A program made the position numbers and the translations under genes. A stretch of DNA of 64,000 bases from Alloascoidea africana (Eukaryota; Ascomycota; Alloascoideomycetes; Alloascoideales; Alloascoideaceae), in NCBI GenBank assembly GCA_030581615.1, contig JAKTTT010000039.1:149234-213233 (forward strand), in the 5' to 3' direction. Below the pieces are notes generated by a model, which was given only the letters and a program-made list of their open reading frames with translations, searched no databases and had not been told where the DNA came from. Numbering within the stretch: position 1 is the first letter of the stretch; every line of letters begins with the position of its first letter. Of this stretch, positions 32,238 to 43,400 are shown piece after piece.

Positions 32238-33041
32238 TTATTGAATAATTGGACTGAAGAAGGTCTTCCTGGTGTAGTCCCTTGCTTGCTGGTATACATT
32301 TCTGAGTGTAGATGATAGGACAGGGGAAGATCGTATTGTGTCATCAACCAGTAGCCTGACCTCATATAAAGAAGTCCTTGTTGTGGCTGAAAAGTTGTAT
32401 TTTATAGAGTAAAGGGAAAAGTAGAAAATAAGAATATAACCAGAGAGTCCTCTTAATAGAAAAGTGTCAATCAGTAGTTTGATATGAAGCGCGATTTCGT
32501 CAGCACAAACACATTTTTGAAGAAGTGAGTGGTGTTCCTTTAAACTGAAGCCGCCAGCGGATTCAGTTATAAGAAAGACAGAATGAAGTCCATATGGAAA
32601 CAAGATCAGAATCGAAGGGCTTTTAAAGAGCCATACGGTCGCTAGGAGCCAGTAATGAAATTCCAATTTTGATAACAAGAAGTAGAAAGATGGGTAGAAA
32701 CGCCCATATTTGTGGTAAAGACTAGATCCCAATGTTATCAGAATTGCAACGAAAGCTGTCCTGTGCAGAAACAGCATTGTGGACCGCTCACACAAAGCTA
32801 ACAACAGCGATACCGCAGACAGCAGAGTAGTCCCAATCACCGTGCAATGTCCCAGGGTCCATAAACAGTGAAGAACGACTTTGGCATATGCCAAGTTTAG
32901 AACCGAGCTGCAGGGTTCCTCAACCGTGATGTGGAGCGAATAAGGAAAGGTGTCGTCAGCGCTAGACTCAACGAAAATACATTTTTCTTCCAGAGCTGGC
33001 TGTAATGAGCCGTTTTCTTTTATCGATGATTGAGCGCCCAT
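32238..33041 (-). CDS. TMEM33/Pom33-family membrane protein
   Basis: 267 residues from ATG 33041 (an in-frame TTG lies just upstream). Several hydrophobic segments are visible: about 53-85, 95-112, 125-150 and 188-212, with charged loops. The C-terminal part (YSIKYNFSATTRTSLYEVRL, then LVDDTI) follows the family pattern Y..RY..N..T...F.ELR. TMEM33 relatives in yeast are Pom33 and Per33, membrane proteins of the ER and nuclear pore that help pore distribution. The N-terminal 50 residues are hydrophilic and unlike the short N-terminus usual in the family. Assignment rests on this pattern, so moderate confidence. Confidence 0.65.
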   Translation of the reverse strand: MGAQSSIKENGSLQPALEEKCIFVESSADDTFPYSLHITVEEPCSSVLNLAYAKVVLHCLWTLGHCTVIGTTLLSAVSLLLALCERSTMLFLHRTAFVAILITLGSSLYHKYGRFYPSFYFLLSKLEFHYWLLATVWLFKSPSILILFPYGLHSVFLITESAGGFSLKEHHSLLQKCVCADEIALHIKLLIDTFLLRGLSGYILIFYFSLYSIKYNFSATTRTSLYEVRLLVDDTIRSSPVLSSTLRNVYQQARDYTRKTFFSPIIQ

Positions 33042-33370
33042 ATGCAATTTGGTCCAAAACGAAAGACTTGAAGGTTAGCTGATTCCAACTAGTTTAGCGG
33101 GTGTTGGAGAGGAATGTGGACTAATTAACACCAGAGCCGCATTTTTAGGCTTGACTGATCCGACCAGGACTCAAAACATGGGACAGGACAGAAACATGCA
33201 CAAGCCACAGAACGAACTGTTTTGGAATGGCACTTTTACATTGATACCAAATTACGAGTCTGCCATTTAACAAAACATCCATGAAATCATATTCAAAAAG
33301 ACTAGTCATATACATATTTTCAGCTCTAATGAACTAATCAACCCAAACAAAATGCAAGACAATTGATCAC
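33042..33370. other. Intergenic POM33-like promoter / PRX1 3' region
   Basis: 329 bp between two minus-strand genes. No gene or clear motif seen. Confidence 0.4.
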
Positions 33371-34051
33371 TTATTGCTTGTCAGCTGCCAGAGGAGTCAA
33401 TCTCAGGTAAGGCTTGATGACTCTGAACTTGGGGAACAGAGTCTTGGCCTCCTCGTTAGAAACCGATGGATGGACAATAACATCGTCACCTGGGACCCAA
33501 TTTATAGGAGTGGTAATTCTGTTCTTGTCACCAGTTTGGAGAGAGTCGACAACTCTCAAGACCTCAGCAGTGTTTCTACCGGTAGAGGCAGGGTATGAAA
33601 GGATCAATCTGATGGTCTTCTTGGGGTCAATAATGAAGACAGATCGAATGGTAAACTGAACACCCTTATCGTCCACATTTGTAGCATCCTGGTAGTCAAT
33701 CATATCGTACTTGAGAGCAATTTCTCTCTTGGGATCAGCGACAATGGGAAAGGTCAATTTGGATCCAGTGACCTCATCAATGTCCTTGATCCAGGCCTTG
33801 TGGGAGTCTGAGTTGTTGGCAGACAGGCCAATGAGCTTGACGCCTCTCTTGGAGAATTCGGGCTCTAGCTTGGCAAATGCTCCCAACTCAGTGGTACAGA
33901 CTGGGGTGAAATCATCTGGATGAGAAAAGAGAACAACCCAATTGTCACCAACATAATTGTAAAAGTTGATGGGCCCATTTGAAGTTTCAGCATCAAAATC
34001 AGGGGCCTTGGATCCAAGACGAAGAGTTCCAGAAGGTGGTTGAAGAGACAT
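33371..34051 (-). CDS. PRX1: 1-Cys peroxiredoxin (Prx6/Prx1 type) without a mitochondrial presequence
   Basis: 226 residues. Peroxidatic Cys52 lies in DDFTPVCTTE; no resolving Cys follows, which defines the 1-Cys class. The Prx6-type C-terminal domain is present (ITTPINWVPGDDVIVHPSVS). The enzyme reduces hydrogen peroxide and organic peroxides with thioredoxin or glutathione. S. cerevisiae Prx1 is mitochondrial and has an N-terminal extension; here the frame starts right at the fold (MSLQPPSGTLRLGSKAPDF), so the product is probably cytosolic. TCACGTGAC is 135 bp upstream. Confidence 0.93.
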   Translation of the reverse strand: MSLQPPSGTLRLGSKAPDFDAETSNGPINFYNYVGDNWVVLFSHPDDFTPVCTTELGAFAKLEPEFSKRGVKLIGLSANNSDSHKAWIKDIDEVTGSKLTFPIVADPKREIALKYDMIDYQDATNVDDKGVQFTIRSVFIIDPKKTIRLILSYPASTGRNTAEVLRVVDSLQTGDKNRITTPINWVPGDDVIVHPSVSNEEAKTLFPKFRVIKPYLRLTPLAADKQ

Positions 34052-35693
34052 TGTTGCAATTGACAGCTAGCAGTTTAAAGGAGGAGGAGAACGGAGCTGA
34101 TAGGAAATCGGCATTGGTACTGGTGAAGCCAGTTACTTTATATACGCTTGGCCGATGGTGTTCTTCTGGCCGCCATTTGCAATTTCACGTGACGTTCCTT
34201 GATTGATGATTAAATATCATGAGCTATGGCGTTGGCGGGATTGTGGCTAGACACTGGGCTTGGAGCAGCCTCCACGGGCGGGCATGGCGGCCCTGGGCTG
34301 AGAAACGGGCTGAGAAACGGCTCACGCCTCTGTTTTCGTCAGAATCTACTGAGCTCCAAATGATGAGTGCAAGGTCCAAGCGAAATTCTAGTACCATTTG
34401 AGTCTTTCTTGCTATGGATAAGTTCCTGTCCAGCGCTAAAAGTGAGCAGCAACCTTTGCCACACGCAGGCGCCCACAAGTGTGGCTAATTAAGGGCTTGA
34501 CTATACTCAGTACACCGTCCAGGGTCAGAAAAGAAGTTAAAATTCAAACACGCGGAGTTTTGGTGCTCTTCTATTGTGAGATTTAATAAGTATCTAGTAT
34601 ATAACCGTCTATTGTCTGTTGAACGAGCCTTTTTGTGATGTAAAGCGGGTGGCTGGTAGGTCAGTATTAAAAGCATTAGCGTTAGACTTGCTAATAAACC
34701 AAATCAAGTTTATGAAGAGGTTATCCACAAAGACAGCGGGTTTAAAGCTTTAGTTCGTGGAATTGATAGAGTTCCTCTTATAAGAAAAGCGTATAATGTT
34801 AACTAATAAAGAGGCTGGTAGCATTGTATAAATATTGCCTGGTGAGGGCAGCTCATATGTATGGTAACTCTACTCGGTGTATCCAATGCCAGTGAATTCC
34901 CGTAGAAGAAAGTCTTGAAGTAAACCAGAATTAATAGCTGAAAGGGGAACAGATAAAGCTTTCGGGTCTGGAAACTCAAGAAGTAACAGATTCTCTATTT
35001 CCTGTAGCTGTAATAGTTCCAACTCTAGAGACTCCAGACCATTTGTGGGGAGTATTGGGTAGAGGATGATCCTTTAATATGAATTACTTGTAGTTAATTT
35101 TAACTTTCCTACTTTGGCCGATCAGACTCATCTATTCAAACCATCTCTGTTCAAAATGTGGTTATCATTCTTACTACACTTGACTCATCCCCATCTAAGC
35201 ATAAAAGAAGACGTATTCATCGCATCGCTTGTTTCTATCTGGTGCAGTATAAGCTTATATGAACGTTCGTTCCACTCTTGATCCCGAAAGCAATTAACGT
35301 CTGAGCCCTTGCCTCCTGAGTTTTAAAGAACTTAAATTTTGAATGATTTGTAACTTTGCAAAGAGTTCACTATACAATTCGGATCTAATGGGATGGCATA
35401 ATTTTAAACAAACTTGTTCAACTTGGCATGACTCTTCAGGACCTACTTTTATGATCAGTACTTTATGGAGTTATTAGTACTAACTTACTCTTCAAGTTTG
35501 TGATGGACGGTTACTTTCCAATGGCAATGAGTGAATGATTACCAGGAGCATTTTCTCTAACTGAAAAGGGTACTTCCTAATCATTATACACTAAGGATTT
35601 TCAAATGCACAAATTTTTTAATACATGAGTTGCCGTTATGATTTTCACAGCTTCGCGCTCTACATAAACGTAAAAAAGATCCGACCCAACAAT
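34052..35693. other. Long intergenic stretch between PRX1 and ILM1
   Basis: 1642 bp. The left 200 bp is PRX1 promoter. A GC-rich patch occurs near 34250-34320 with the directly repeated GAGAAACGGCT. Beyond 34700 the DNA is AT-rich without a long frame. No RNA gene or transposon coding piece seen. Confidence 0.4.
34186..34191. promoter_or_regulatory. CACGTG E-box upstream of PRX1
   Basis: TTCACGTGACG fits the Cbf1 consensus RTCACRTG on one strand. It lies about 135 bp before the PRX1 start; regulation by a bHLH factor is inferred. Confidence 0.5.
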
Positions 35694-36319
35694 CTAATTT
35701 TCCTCTTCTTCGCCAGAGGATTCGTGATCAGATTTTTCAGCTTCGTAATCGGCATAACCAGAGTAATCTCTAGCAGAAGAAACCTGATCATTCAATTCAC
35801 TTTGTACCCTGTTATAAATGATAAAGTTTATTGCGGTTTCCATGAAACAGTAAATGAAGATGAGACTGTTACAGACCAGAGGATTTGACCCGAATATCGC
35901 GTATCCTGTGATTGCAAAGTATGTAAGCATTCGGAAAGGAACTAGTTTCTAATGTTAATAAACAAAGTTCATTCTTTTCCTAATTTTCGCTCGGTACTTA
36001 CCAACTGAGTAGAAATATTTCATATTGTTTTCGAGGATTGGTAAGACATCGCTTAAGCCGAGCAGTATAAACATAACAGCAAGTATCCCAACCAAAGGAT
36101 TATACTTGTCTAATGGAACCACAGGCTGAGCAGAGAAGAATTAGTATGCAACAAAAATAACGGTTCGCGTTCAAAACCATTACATACCACTTCCATTGCC
36201 TGGGATAACAAGAAGATTGTGTCATTCTCAGATATAGCAGCGGGATCCTTAAACAGAATAAAAGCAATCGAAAAGAGAAACGATACTCTCAAGTAAGAAA
36301 GAGTTCTTACAGAAAACAT
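35694..36319 (-). CDS. ILM1: Ilm1-family membrane protein, 3 exons
   Basis: Exons 36319-36188, 36125-36002 and 35941-35694; 167 residues. Splicing restores the family sequence: LSQAMEV joins PVVPLDKY, and LENNMKYFYSV joins VPFRMLTYFAI. For intron 2 the nearest AG (ACATTAG) gives the wrong frame; the next one (AACTAG) fits. ILM1 was named for increased loss of mitochondrial DNA in S. cerevisiae; it is an ER/membrane protein with about four hydrophobic segments, all visible (FLFSIAFILF, LVGILAVMFILLGL, MLTYFAITGYAIF, LIFIYCFMETAINFIIY). The C-terminus is acidic, as in the family. Known only from Saccharomycotina, so it helps place the organism. Confidence 0.9.
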
Positions 36320-36496
36320 TTGTTCTTTCAGAAAACCCCGTTTGATAACTGCCAGGTTTTCTTCCTATGCAATTACAGTACACCTCATCTTTTAAGATGA
36401 TGTGCTTTGAGAACCTCCATTCACCACTTGCTGCCTTCTAAGTCTCGGCTTTCCCGATCTACGAAATACTTCCAGACCTTTACTACGATATACTCG

Positions 36497-37030
36497 ATGC
36501 ATAGGGTTTTTTTGACTTCTTTAGCAAGAAGAAGAATACCATTTCGAACGATAAGTTCTTCATCCCGGGTAGCAGCAAAGGTGGGCCCGGGGCTAGACTT
36601 TCCAAGCCCCACGCCAAGCACAACGCAAAAGAGGTCTCCGAGAGTTGTGGAGATTTCTGAGGAAGAGGCAAAGAGAAGCCTTTTGGAAATAGAAGGCATA
36701 GTCGATTTGACCGGTGGAGAAAATGTGATGGAAAAGCCCAGTGACACTTACAAACAACTTGACGATTCCGAATTTATCGATAAGCACTATGAACAATTAA
36801 AACATTTCCGAAAGCTTTTGGGACGACCGTTTGCACAGTTTACAAATGCTAAAGAGCTTATCCAACAGATAGTCAAGCTCCATGGAAACCCCGAGGAAGA
36901 CAAGCAATTTGCCAAGTTCATCAGAGATTTGACCCGTACACTCAAGTCAAATGGAGGACACTTGTTTGCATTGGATCTGGTTCTACAGAACATGGAGGCT
37001 TTTGCAAGTTTTGAAAAGAACAAAAAGTGA
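36497..37030 (+). CDS. Probable mitochondrial protein of unknown function
   Basis: 177 residues from ATG 36497. The frame opens further upstream with a TTG, but the ATG gives a classical mitochondrial presequence: basic, hydroxylated, no acids (MHRVFLTSLARRRIPFRTIS). The mature part is hydrophilic and helical (EEEAKRSLLEIEGIVDLT, YKQLDDSEFIDKHYEQLKH, ending ALDLVLQNMEAF). No membrane segment. I do not recognise the family; matrix-located assembly or ribosome-associated roles are possible but unsupported. Confidence 0.65.
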   Translation: MHRVFLTSLARRRIPFRTISSSSRVAAKVGPGLDFPSPTPSTTQKRSPRVVEISEEEAKRSLLEIEGIVDLTGGENVMEKPSDTYKQLDDSEFIDKHYEQLKHFRKLLGRPFAQFTNAKELIQQIVKLHGNPEEDKQFAKFIRDLTRTLKSNGGHLFALDLVLQNMEAFASFEKNKK

Positions 37031-37756
37031 TTTGATCCTTGCTTGTTTATATATTCATGTTGAATTTGGTCGGTTATGGAGACATTCCTGTACTGGTACG
37101 GATAGATAATTGCATTACCAATAGAACTCTTCACAAATCATTCGTTTCATAAAAAAACTGCGATCTGAAAGTTCCATTCTCAAACTTGATAATCTGCGGA
37201 ACAAAAATCTCTATATTGGTTGTCTTGGAATGTCACAAAGTTTCTTTCCCATATTCATTTTTCGCATAGAAATAGTTCTTAGCAAGGAAAATGGAAAATA
37301 TGTTCTCAGTAATTAATATAGGGCAGTTGTATCAGTGTAGAAACCAATTTCAACAGTCTCAAGAGAAAAAGAGCTTCACAAAAAAAAGTTTTGCAAAGAT
37401 ATTCCTCTGAAGAAAAGTTGAATTGTCTTGAACGACGGGTTTCCACATTTTCTTTATTGCCCAATAGCTAACATGAGCAAAATAAATGGGATGCTCAAGC
37501 CAGATACTCCAATAAACATCCGGATACCAAAGTATCTCGCTTCAACAACCCATTTGTACACAAAATGGTAGCAATGGTTAGAGTTTGAATCATTGAAAAT
37601 GGTGGTTTTCTTGTGCAATCAACAACACCCAAACATCTTCCGATTCTGAAGAATTCTAGGGCTTTCCTAAAATATTGAATAAGATGAACATGAAGGTGTC
37701 TCTTCAAGTACATTGATTTATTTCTCGATTTCAATCACATTAACTGTATCCGAACC
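37031..37756. other. Intergenic, OPI10 promoter
   Basis: 726 bp, AT-rich. A minus-strand frame at 37495-37734 has no protein-like features. No other signal seen. Confidence 0.4.
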
Positions 37757-38549
37757 ATGTTTGGCGCTATATGCTCCGGCAGGCCAGGTATGAGCAGCAG
37801 AAAGCACACTCTTTGTATATCATTTCTAACTTCTTCGGTCAAGTACAAATGGCTATTCCACAAGAAGACCCATCTAAATATGTATTGCAAGTTCAAGAGG
37901 GTGCGAATATAAACCATATAGTAGTTTTTCTACTACCCGAAGGCACGTCTAGAGACCTTGCTTGAATGATTTAACCTCGCATACTTACTGAGAATTCTGG
38001 AAAAGCAACCCTTGATCCCACCTATGCTGCTTTGATATATTTCCAATTGCCTGGCCAAGAATTTCGATTACTAGGAGCGTAAGCATCTTGATTGAATAGT
38101 GTACGAGTGTTTCGGAGTAATTAACAATATGTCTCAACAGAATATCTATGGGCAAACCATCTGCTATTTTTAAGATCAACAATAAAGCTATAGAATCAGG
38201 AGTCGGGCAGCTAGATGATTCCGCAATGGAAGATATCAACAGTCCCTCTGAATTCATCATAAATGTGGGGATATCAATTGAGCCCGTTGCCCAGGTTGAA
38301 ATCGCGCTACAAGAGTTGAAAGCGCAAACGACACCTTCTGTTCCAGCTGTAACAGCTGGCGATATAGCCCAGAAAGATCCAAATTATACTGCTATTCTGG
38401 CAAACAAGATAGTGCAACATGCATACAACTTTTTGAGTGGCTTTGTGGATGCTCAAGGAAAGGTACCGATGAAGGTTTTCGATAATTGGTGGGCCAAATT
38501 CAAATCAAGACTCCAAAGTGACCCACACTTTTTAGATAACGTTGAATAG
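37757..38549 (+). CDS. OPI10: Hikeshi/Opi10 nuclear import factor for Hsp70, 4 exons
   Basis: Exons 37757-37787, 37844-37942, 38006-38078 and 38141-38549; 612 nt, 203 residues (human Hikeshi 197). Reconstructed joins: MFGAICSGRPVQMAIP across intron 1; VFLLPEATLDPTYAALIYFQ across intron 2; LLGAISMGKPSAIFKIN across intron 3. Each agrees with the family in frame and spacing. Intron 2 uses a GC donor (GCACGT) instead of GT, the only choice that removes the in-frame stops and keeps the alignment ungapped. Hikeshi carries Hsp70 into the nucleus under heat stress; yeast opi10 mutants overproduce inositol. The C-terminus (DNWWAKFKSRLQSDPHFLDN) is the conserved FK..R...DP.FL pattern. Confidence 0.94.
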
Positions 38550-38592
38550 ACTGTGTCCTTTTGCATTTACTTTATGAATTAATCTAGTGTAT

Positions 38593-39864
38593 TTACAACT
38601 CATCGGCTAGCGCCTTCCGAAGTGCTTTTGGATTGCCAAAAGTGAGGTGCCTGGCTTCTACCAACTGTTTTCGAAAGCTTTGTTCATCAATCTCATCATC
38701 CTCATCCCGCTTAACTATTCTGTCAGGATACTTTTTTGCTTCTGTCGCCATCCATTGTAAAAACTCTCGAGATACTGTAGTCTGGTATTTCTCTTTCAAG
38801 TGAATCAAAAAGGTAAAGATCTCTCGTTTTTCATCAATTTCGATTCCATCTTCTTTAGCCAAGTAATCTTGTAACAATTTGGCCCAAGTTTCTGCCTCTG
38901 AATTTGCCCACGAACCGATTGTCCCGCCATGTGCCGAGTCCTGATTATCTATGATCATTTGCCCTATATGTTTTTGATCCAGTAGAGTAAATATATCTTG
39001 AACCACATGAATGCACTTTATTCTCAGCGAATGTGTGGAAGGCTTGAACAGATTGAGAAAGACGCCATCTCCTTTGTTTTTGACAAAACTTATTATTCCT
39101 TTAGGACTTTTCACTAATGGCGACAAAGCATATACAAATCGAGACTGGAGTACTGCGTCAGTCTCTTTTCTTAAAACTTCTATAATCCTCTTTATAGGCT
39201 GAACAGATTGTGCTTTTTGCAGCGCAATCGGGTTGTTACTCAAAGTTGCACCAACTATTCGAGCTGCTTTCTCTTTAATCGAATTAGCAATTGGAGTATT
39301 CGCTGAGGTTTCCATTAGTAGAAGCAAACGCTCGAAATGCGCCTGATCAGCTATCAAGATGCCCAAGTCCAGCTCATGGGCAAACTCCGTCAAGTTAGAC
39401 AATGCCAGTTGCAGTTTACTCAAAAAGTCGTCTTCGTCGAGATATGAATGTCTATCTGTTTGCAATAGAGTATCCAAGGATTGTTGAAACAGGTCTAACT
39501 GTTCTTTAGGTATCTTTAAATTTGGCCTCGAACTCTGTTCTTCCGTTTCGTGATTGTCATAGGGCTCTCCAACCACTTCAGGCAGCATCTCATTCATCTT
39601 AGCTTCTTCATTGACATCATTGACCAGGAGCTTTGCCTCTCTTTGTCCTGTTTCGAAATTCATCCGCACATGCAGGCCGCTTGGAATATCCTGACCTTCT
39701 CGAATAGGTTGCCACTCATCAGTTGGTTCGAAAACCTTTGGGTAGCAATCATCTAGGTTATTGTGGTCTGGGCATAGTAACTCTGGACTGCCAGCAAGAG
39801 CAAATGATACAATGCGACAGAGAGCAAAAGCGAATAGTGCTACTGCTGCTTTCTTTTGGGTCAT
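38593..39864 (-). CDS. SIL1: Sil1/Sls1 nucleotide exchange factor for Kar2 (BiP)
   Basis: 423 residues. Residues 1-24 form a signal peptide. The family N-terminus follows: [20 protein letters not shown], then WQPI and [11 protein letters not shown]. The rest is helical, ARM-repeat-like. Sil1 opens the nucleotide cleft of the ER Hsp70, supporting protein import and folding. The C-terminus is ADEL, an HDEL-like retention signal used in some fungi. It is convergent with OPI10 (43 bp between stops) and divergent from UBR1. Confidence 0.92.
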   Translation of the reverse strand: MTQKKAAVALFAFALCRIVSFALAGSPELLCPDHNNLDDCYPKVFEPTDEWQPIREGQDIPSGLHVRMNFETGQREAKLLVNDVNEEAKMNEMLPEVVGEPYDNHETEEQSSRPNLKIPKEQLDLFQQSLDTLLQTDRHSYLDEDDFLSKLQLALSNLTEFAHELDLGILIADQAHFERLLLLMETSANTPIANSIKEKAARIVGATLSNNPIALQKAQSVQPIKRIIEVLRKETDAVLQSRFVYALSPLVKSPKGIISFVKNKGDGVFLNLFKPSTHSLRIKCIHVVQDIFTLLDQKHIGQMIIDNQDSAHGGTIGSWANSEAETWAKLLQDYLAKEDGIEIDEKREIFTFLIHLKEKYQTTVSREFLQWMATEAKKYPDRIVKRDEDDEIDEQSFRKQLVEARHLTFGNPKALRKALADEL

Positions 39865-40423
39865 GAAATCCTGGGCACTTGGTAGGTGGTGGCAAACAGA
39901 AAGAAGTTTTCCACCTTGCCACCTCTTCTATCGATGACATGGCATAACTTTGACCTAGGTCAATTCTATGAAAACACGGATCTACAGAGGCCGGGTTCTT
40001 CTAGTTTGTAAATACAGAATGCCGAATTTCGTCCAATCCGTTCTAAGTAAACACTTTCTCGCAAAAGACTTGCTCTGTAGATATCTCTTTCCCCCATAAA
40101 GGGAATTATCCCTCCTTGTCGTACTTTATCTAGAAGATTCCATAACTCACAATAAAACCAGCATCTCTCAAGATTGCATCGGCTCTGGCTGGTGCTGGAG
40201 GGCTGAAGAGTTTGCAGTGGCGCATCTCCAATCACACCGTGAGTGGTTAGCATCAAACTGAACTAACCTCCTCTTGAGACGTTTCTCTTCCTCTTTCTCA
40301 TCTCCCTCCACCAATACCTTTATCTCAATTTGGCCTGCTTGTCGCTTCCAGCCTTTGCATCTTTTATTTTGTGAACTGCATACTTTTCATACCTTTTTTT
40401 CCTTCTCAGAAGAATCCATATCT
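39865..40423. promoter_or_regulatory. Divergent promoter region SIL1 / UBR1
   Basis: 559 bp between the two starts. CT-rich tracts lie near UBR1 (TTTCTCTTCCTCTTTCTC, about 40281-40298). No small gene is convincing. Confidence 0.45.
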
Positions 40424-43400
40424 ATGTTCAGTCCGACACCAACGCCACCAGCCAAAAAGTTTCAATATGACTCCAAGCGGTTACGGCAGTATCTGGTAGA
40501 ATGCGCACCTCGTTTTGACTACAAGTTTGATCCAAAAGTACGTCTGAACATTAGACGGGCCCTTCACTTTGCTTGCTCGAATAACGGCGAGTTTCTCTCG
40601 GAGATGTTTCCCTCCTACCATAACCCACCTTCCCGATGGGATCAGATATTTGACGATGATCACCAAGACCCAGACAAAACAATATCGAAGAGATGGAAGC
40701 TTCAGCCAGAAAAATATTGCAATCATCAAAATAGGCCATGTGCTTATAGATTGAAGCGAGGAGAACCCATATACAGATGCTTGTAAGTGGCACTTTAAGA
40801 ACAATCCTATTGACTTTTTCTAACTTTACGTATTGATAGGACCTGCTCGACAGGACCAGAATGCATTCTCTGTCATCATTGTTTCGATGAAAGAGACCAC
40901 GAAGGCCATGAAGTAGTCATATCTATATGCACTACTGATAATGGAGGAGTGTGTGATTGTGGAGATGAAGAAGCATGGAAGCTTGGATTCAAGTGCAAAT
41001 ACAACAGTGGTGACAACGATGACAGCGACCCCAATTCCATAATACCACAAAGATTCAAAGAATCTCTTACCGAAGTTATATCCACAGCATTAGATTATGT
41101 TCTTGATGTAATGTCACAATCAACTTCAATCTTGGATCCTGAACCGAATGCGGATGCAGTAATTTCAAATTCGAATAAATCAATGCTGAGCCCTGAGGTT
41201 TATAAAGCCAAGGATAACAACACTGACAAGTATTTTCTTATCTTATACAATGATCAAGTGAAACAATATCTAGACGCGGTCCAGCGTATCCAGCAATGCT
41301 CTGAGAAAGTTTCAGAGTTTGCAGAGATGGTGGCAAGCACAGCTCACAACTATGGCCGGGCGAAAGTTATTTCTTCCGATGATGTCAAGGCTTTACTGGT
41401 ACGGAAGGAGGTGTTGGAGCTCACTGGTTTGTCTTCTTGCATCCGGAGTCATCGCGACTTTTTCAGAGAAGAAATGTGCGATGAAATAATACATTGGCTT
41501 GAAGATTTACAATACTACTCTTATCGCGGAAAATACAATATCATTCACGAATCTATCTGTATATCCTTCTGCCGACCGTGGAGAATAGGCTCAGAAATGC
41601 TACGACAATCAACTTACGCGTCTTATAAAGATAAATCATGTCTATTGAATGGCTTGTTAAATGGACGGTATATTCCGGCGCTGGAAACCACACGAGTGTC
41701 TGAAGACCCTGATCATTGGCAGACTAACAATGAGGAGTTTGATCTATCCCCAGAGGTTTGCGCCAAATGTGACTTTGATCCTGAACAAGGTACAAGATCA
41801 AGACTGCAGTACTTTTTGTACTTTGACATCAGGTTCTGGAAGAACATCAGAAACACTTTTATTGACACATACATACCGACTCTACTGTACCATAAAGGTT
41901 ACAAACTTCTTGTGGCGCGGCAATTTATGGATATCTATCCCCAACTAATCCAACTCTTTTTGTTTTCTGATCGTGAGCCAGAGTTGAATATTCTGAGCGC
42001 CTTTACTCCACAATTGTTTCAAGCAGATACAAATGCGGCTTCTATCGCCAAAAGCGGATACCTCACTAGTATGTTAGCAACGATCATGGGATTTTTCACA
42101 AGGGGAGAAGTTGTTTCACCCCAAGGTGTAGACGTCAAGCTTCCCTTGCTACCTGCACTTTTGAAGAATAGAAAGTTTACCCAGGTGTTGGATGATGTAT
42201 CTACAGTTATTAGACGTGGTCGCTCTCCTGATATGTTTAGCAGAAGCTTGATAGCTCAAGTATGCGATATTCTGCTTCTATTCAACGGTAGCTGTGCTGT
42301 TAGAAGAGAAATACACGAACACGTTGAGTACGAATCGAATGAGTATGCTTCCGTTTTTGGAGCAATGACACTGGTGAACAGATTTCTGATATCAGTAGCG
42401 TCTTCTACCAAAAAGTTTGTTGATGATCACAAACGGTCATTGCTAATATCCCAAGTCTTTTATATTCTAAGATGTTTATGTGGTAATGAATATTACGAAC
42501 GATTTGAGTATACAGAGATCTCCAATCCTCCAAACTATAAACAAGTGAGGCTATCAAAGTACATAGAGGCATCACCTGTGACTGTCATCGACTTTCGAGT
42601 ACACGAAGCCGAAGTCAGCTTTCTTCATCCTGTTCACACGTTTTTATCATGGCTAATTCAATATGGGAATTTTGTCACGTCACCTGAAGAAATGAAGAGA
42701 ATTCTATTTACTGAAATCATAAGAGAAGGGGATGTGGAGTTAATATTCGAGTACCCTTTGAGAACGCTAGTCCTTTTGGCTCAAGTTAAAATTGGTCTTT
42801 GGGTTCGAAATGGATATACAATTCGATCTCAGATGCATGCATATCAACAATCAAGACTCCGCGATACCAGCTACATGAGAGACATTTATCTGATGCAGTT
42901 ATTCTTATCCATTGCTGAACCGAATGTGGCTATTACAACAATTATTGATAGATATGGGCTATCATCTTGGCTTTGTGGAGAGTTTTCTAATTTTAGTGAA
43001 AATGGATATGATGTCACTCATCAAACCTATATGTTGGAAGAGTTGCTCCAAATGCTTATCATTTTCTTACAGGAGCGAAATAATTTGTTATTATTGGAAG
43101 ATCAAGAAAGGAAAAGGTTGAACGTTCGAAAAGAAATTATCCACAGGCTTTCTTTAGGATCCACTGAGTTTTCTTCATTATGTTCGCAATTCCCGGACGA
43201 AATAATTTGCGACAAGACTTTTGAATTGATTTTCAAACAAATTGCGGTCTTCATTCCTCCAAAAGGCACCACTGATCATGGCCACTATAAGCTTAATGAG
43301 GAGTTATTTGATGAAGTTGACCCTTACTTTGTCCATTTCACTGCGAATGAGCGAGAGGCATGTCAGAAGATCTTGAAGGAGCGTATGTGTAAGAAAACGG

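Noticed and set aside
37947-37990. GTCTAG donor for OPI10 intron 2
   Set aside because: No acceptor restores the frame; the GC donor at 37943 aligns without gaps.
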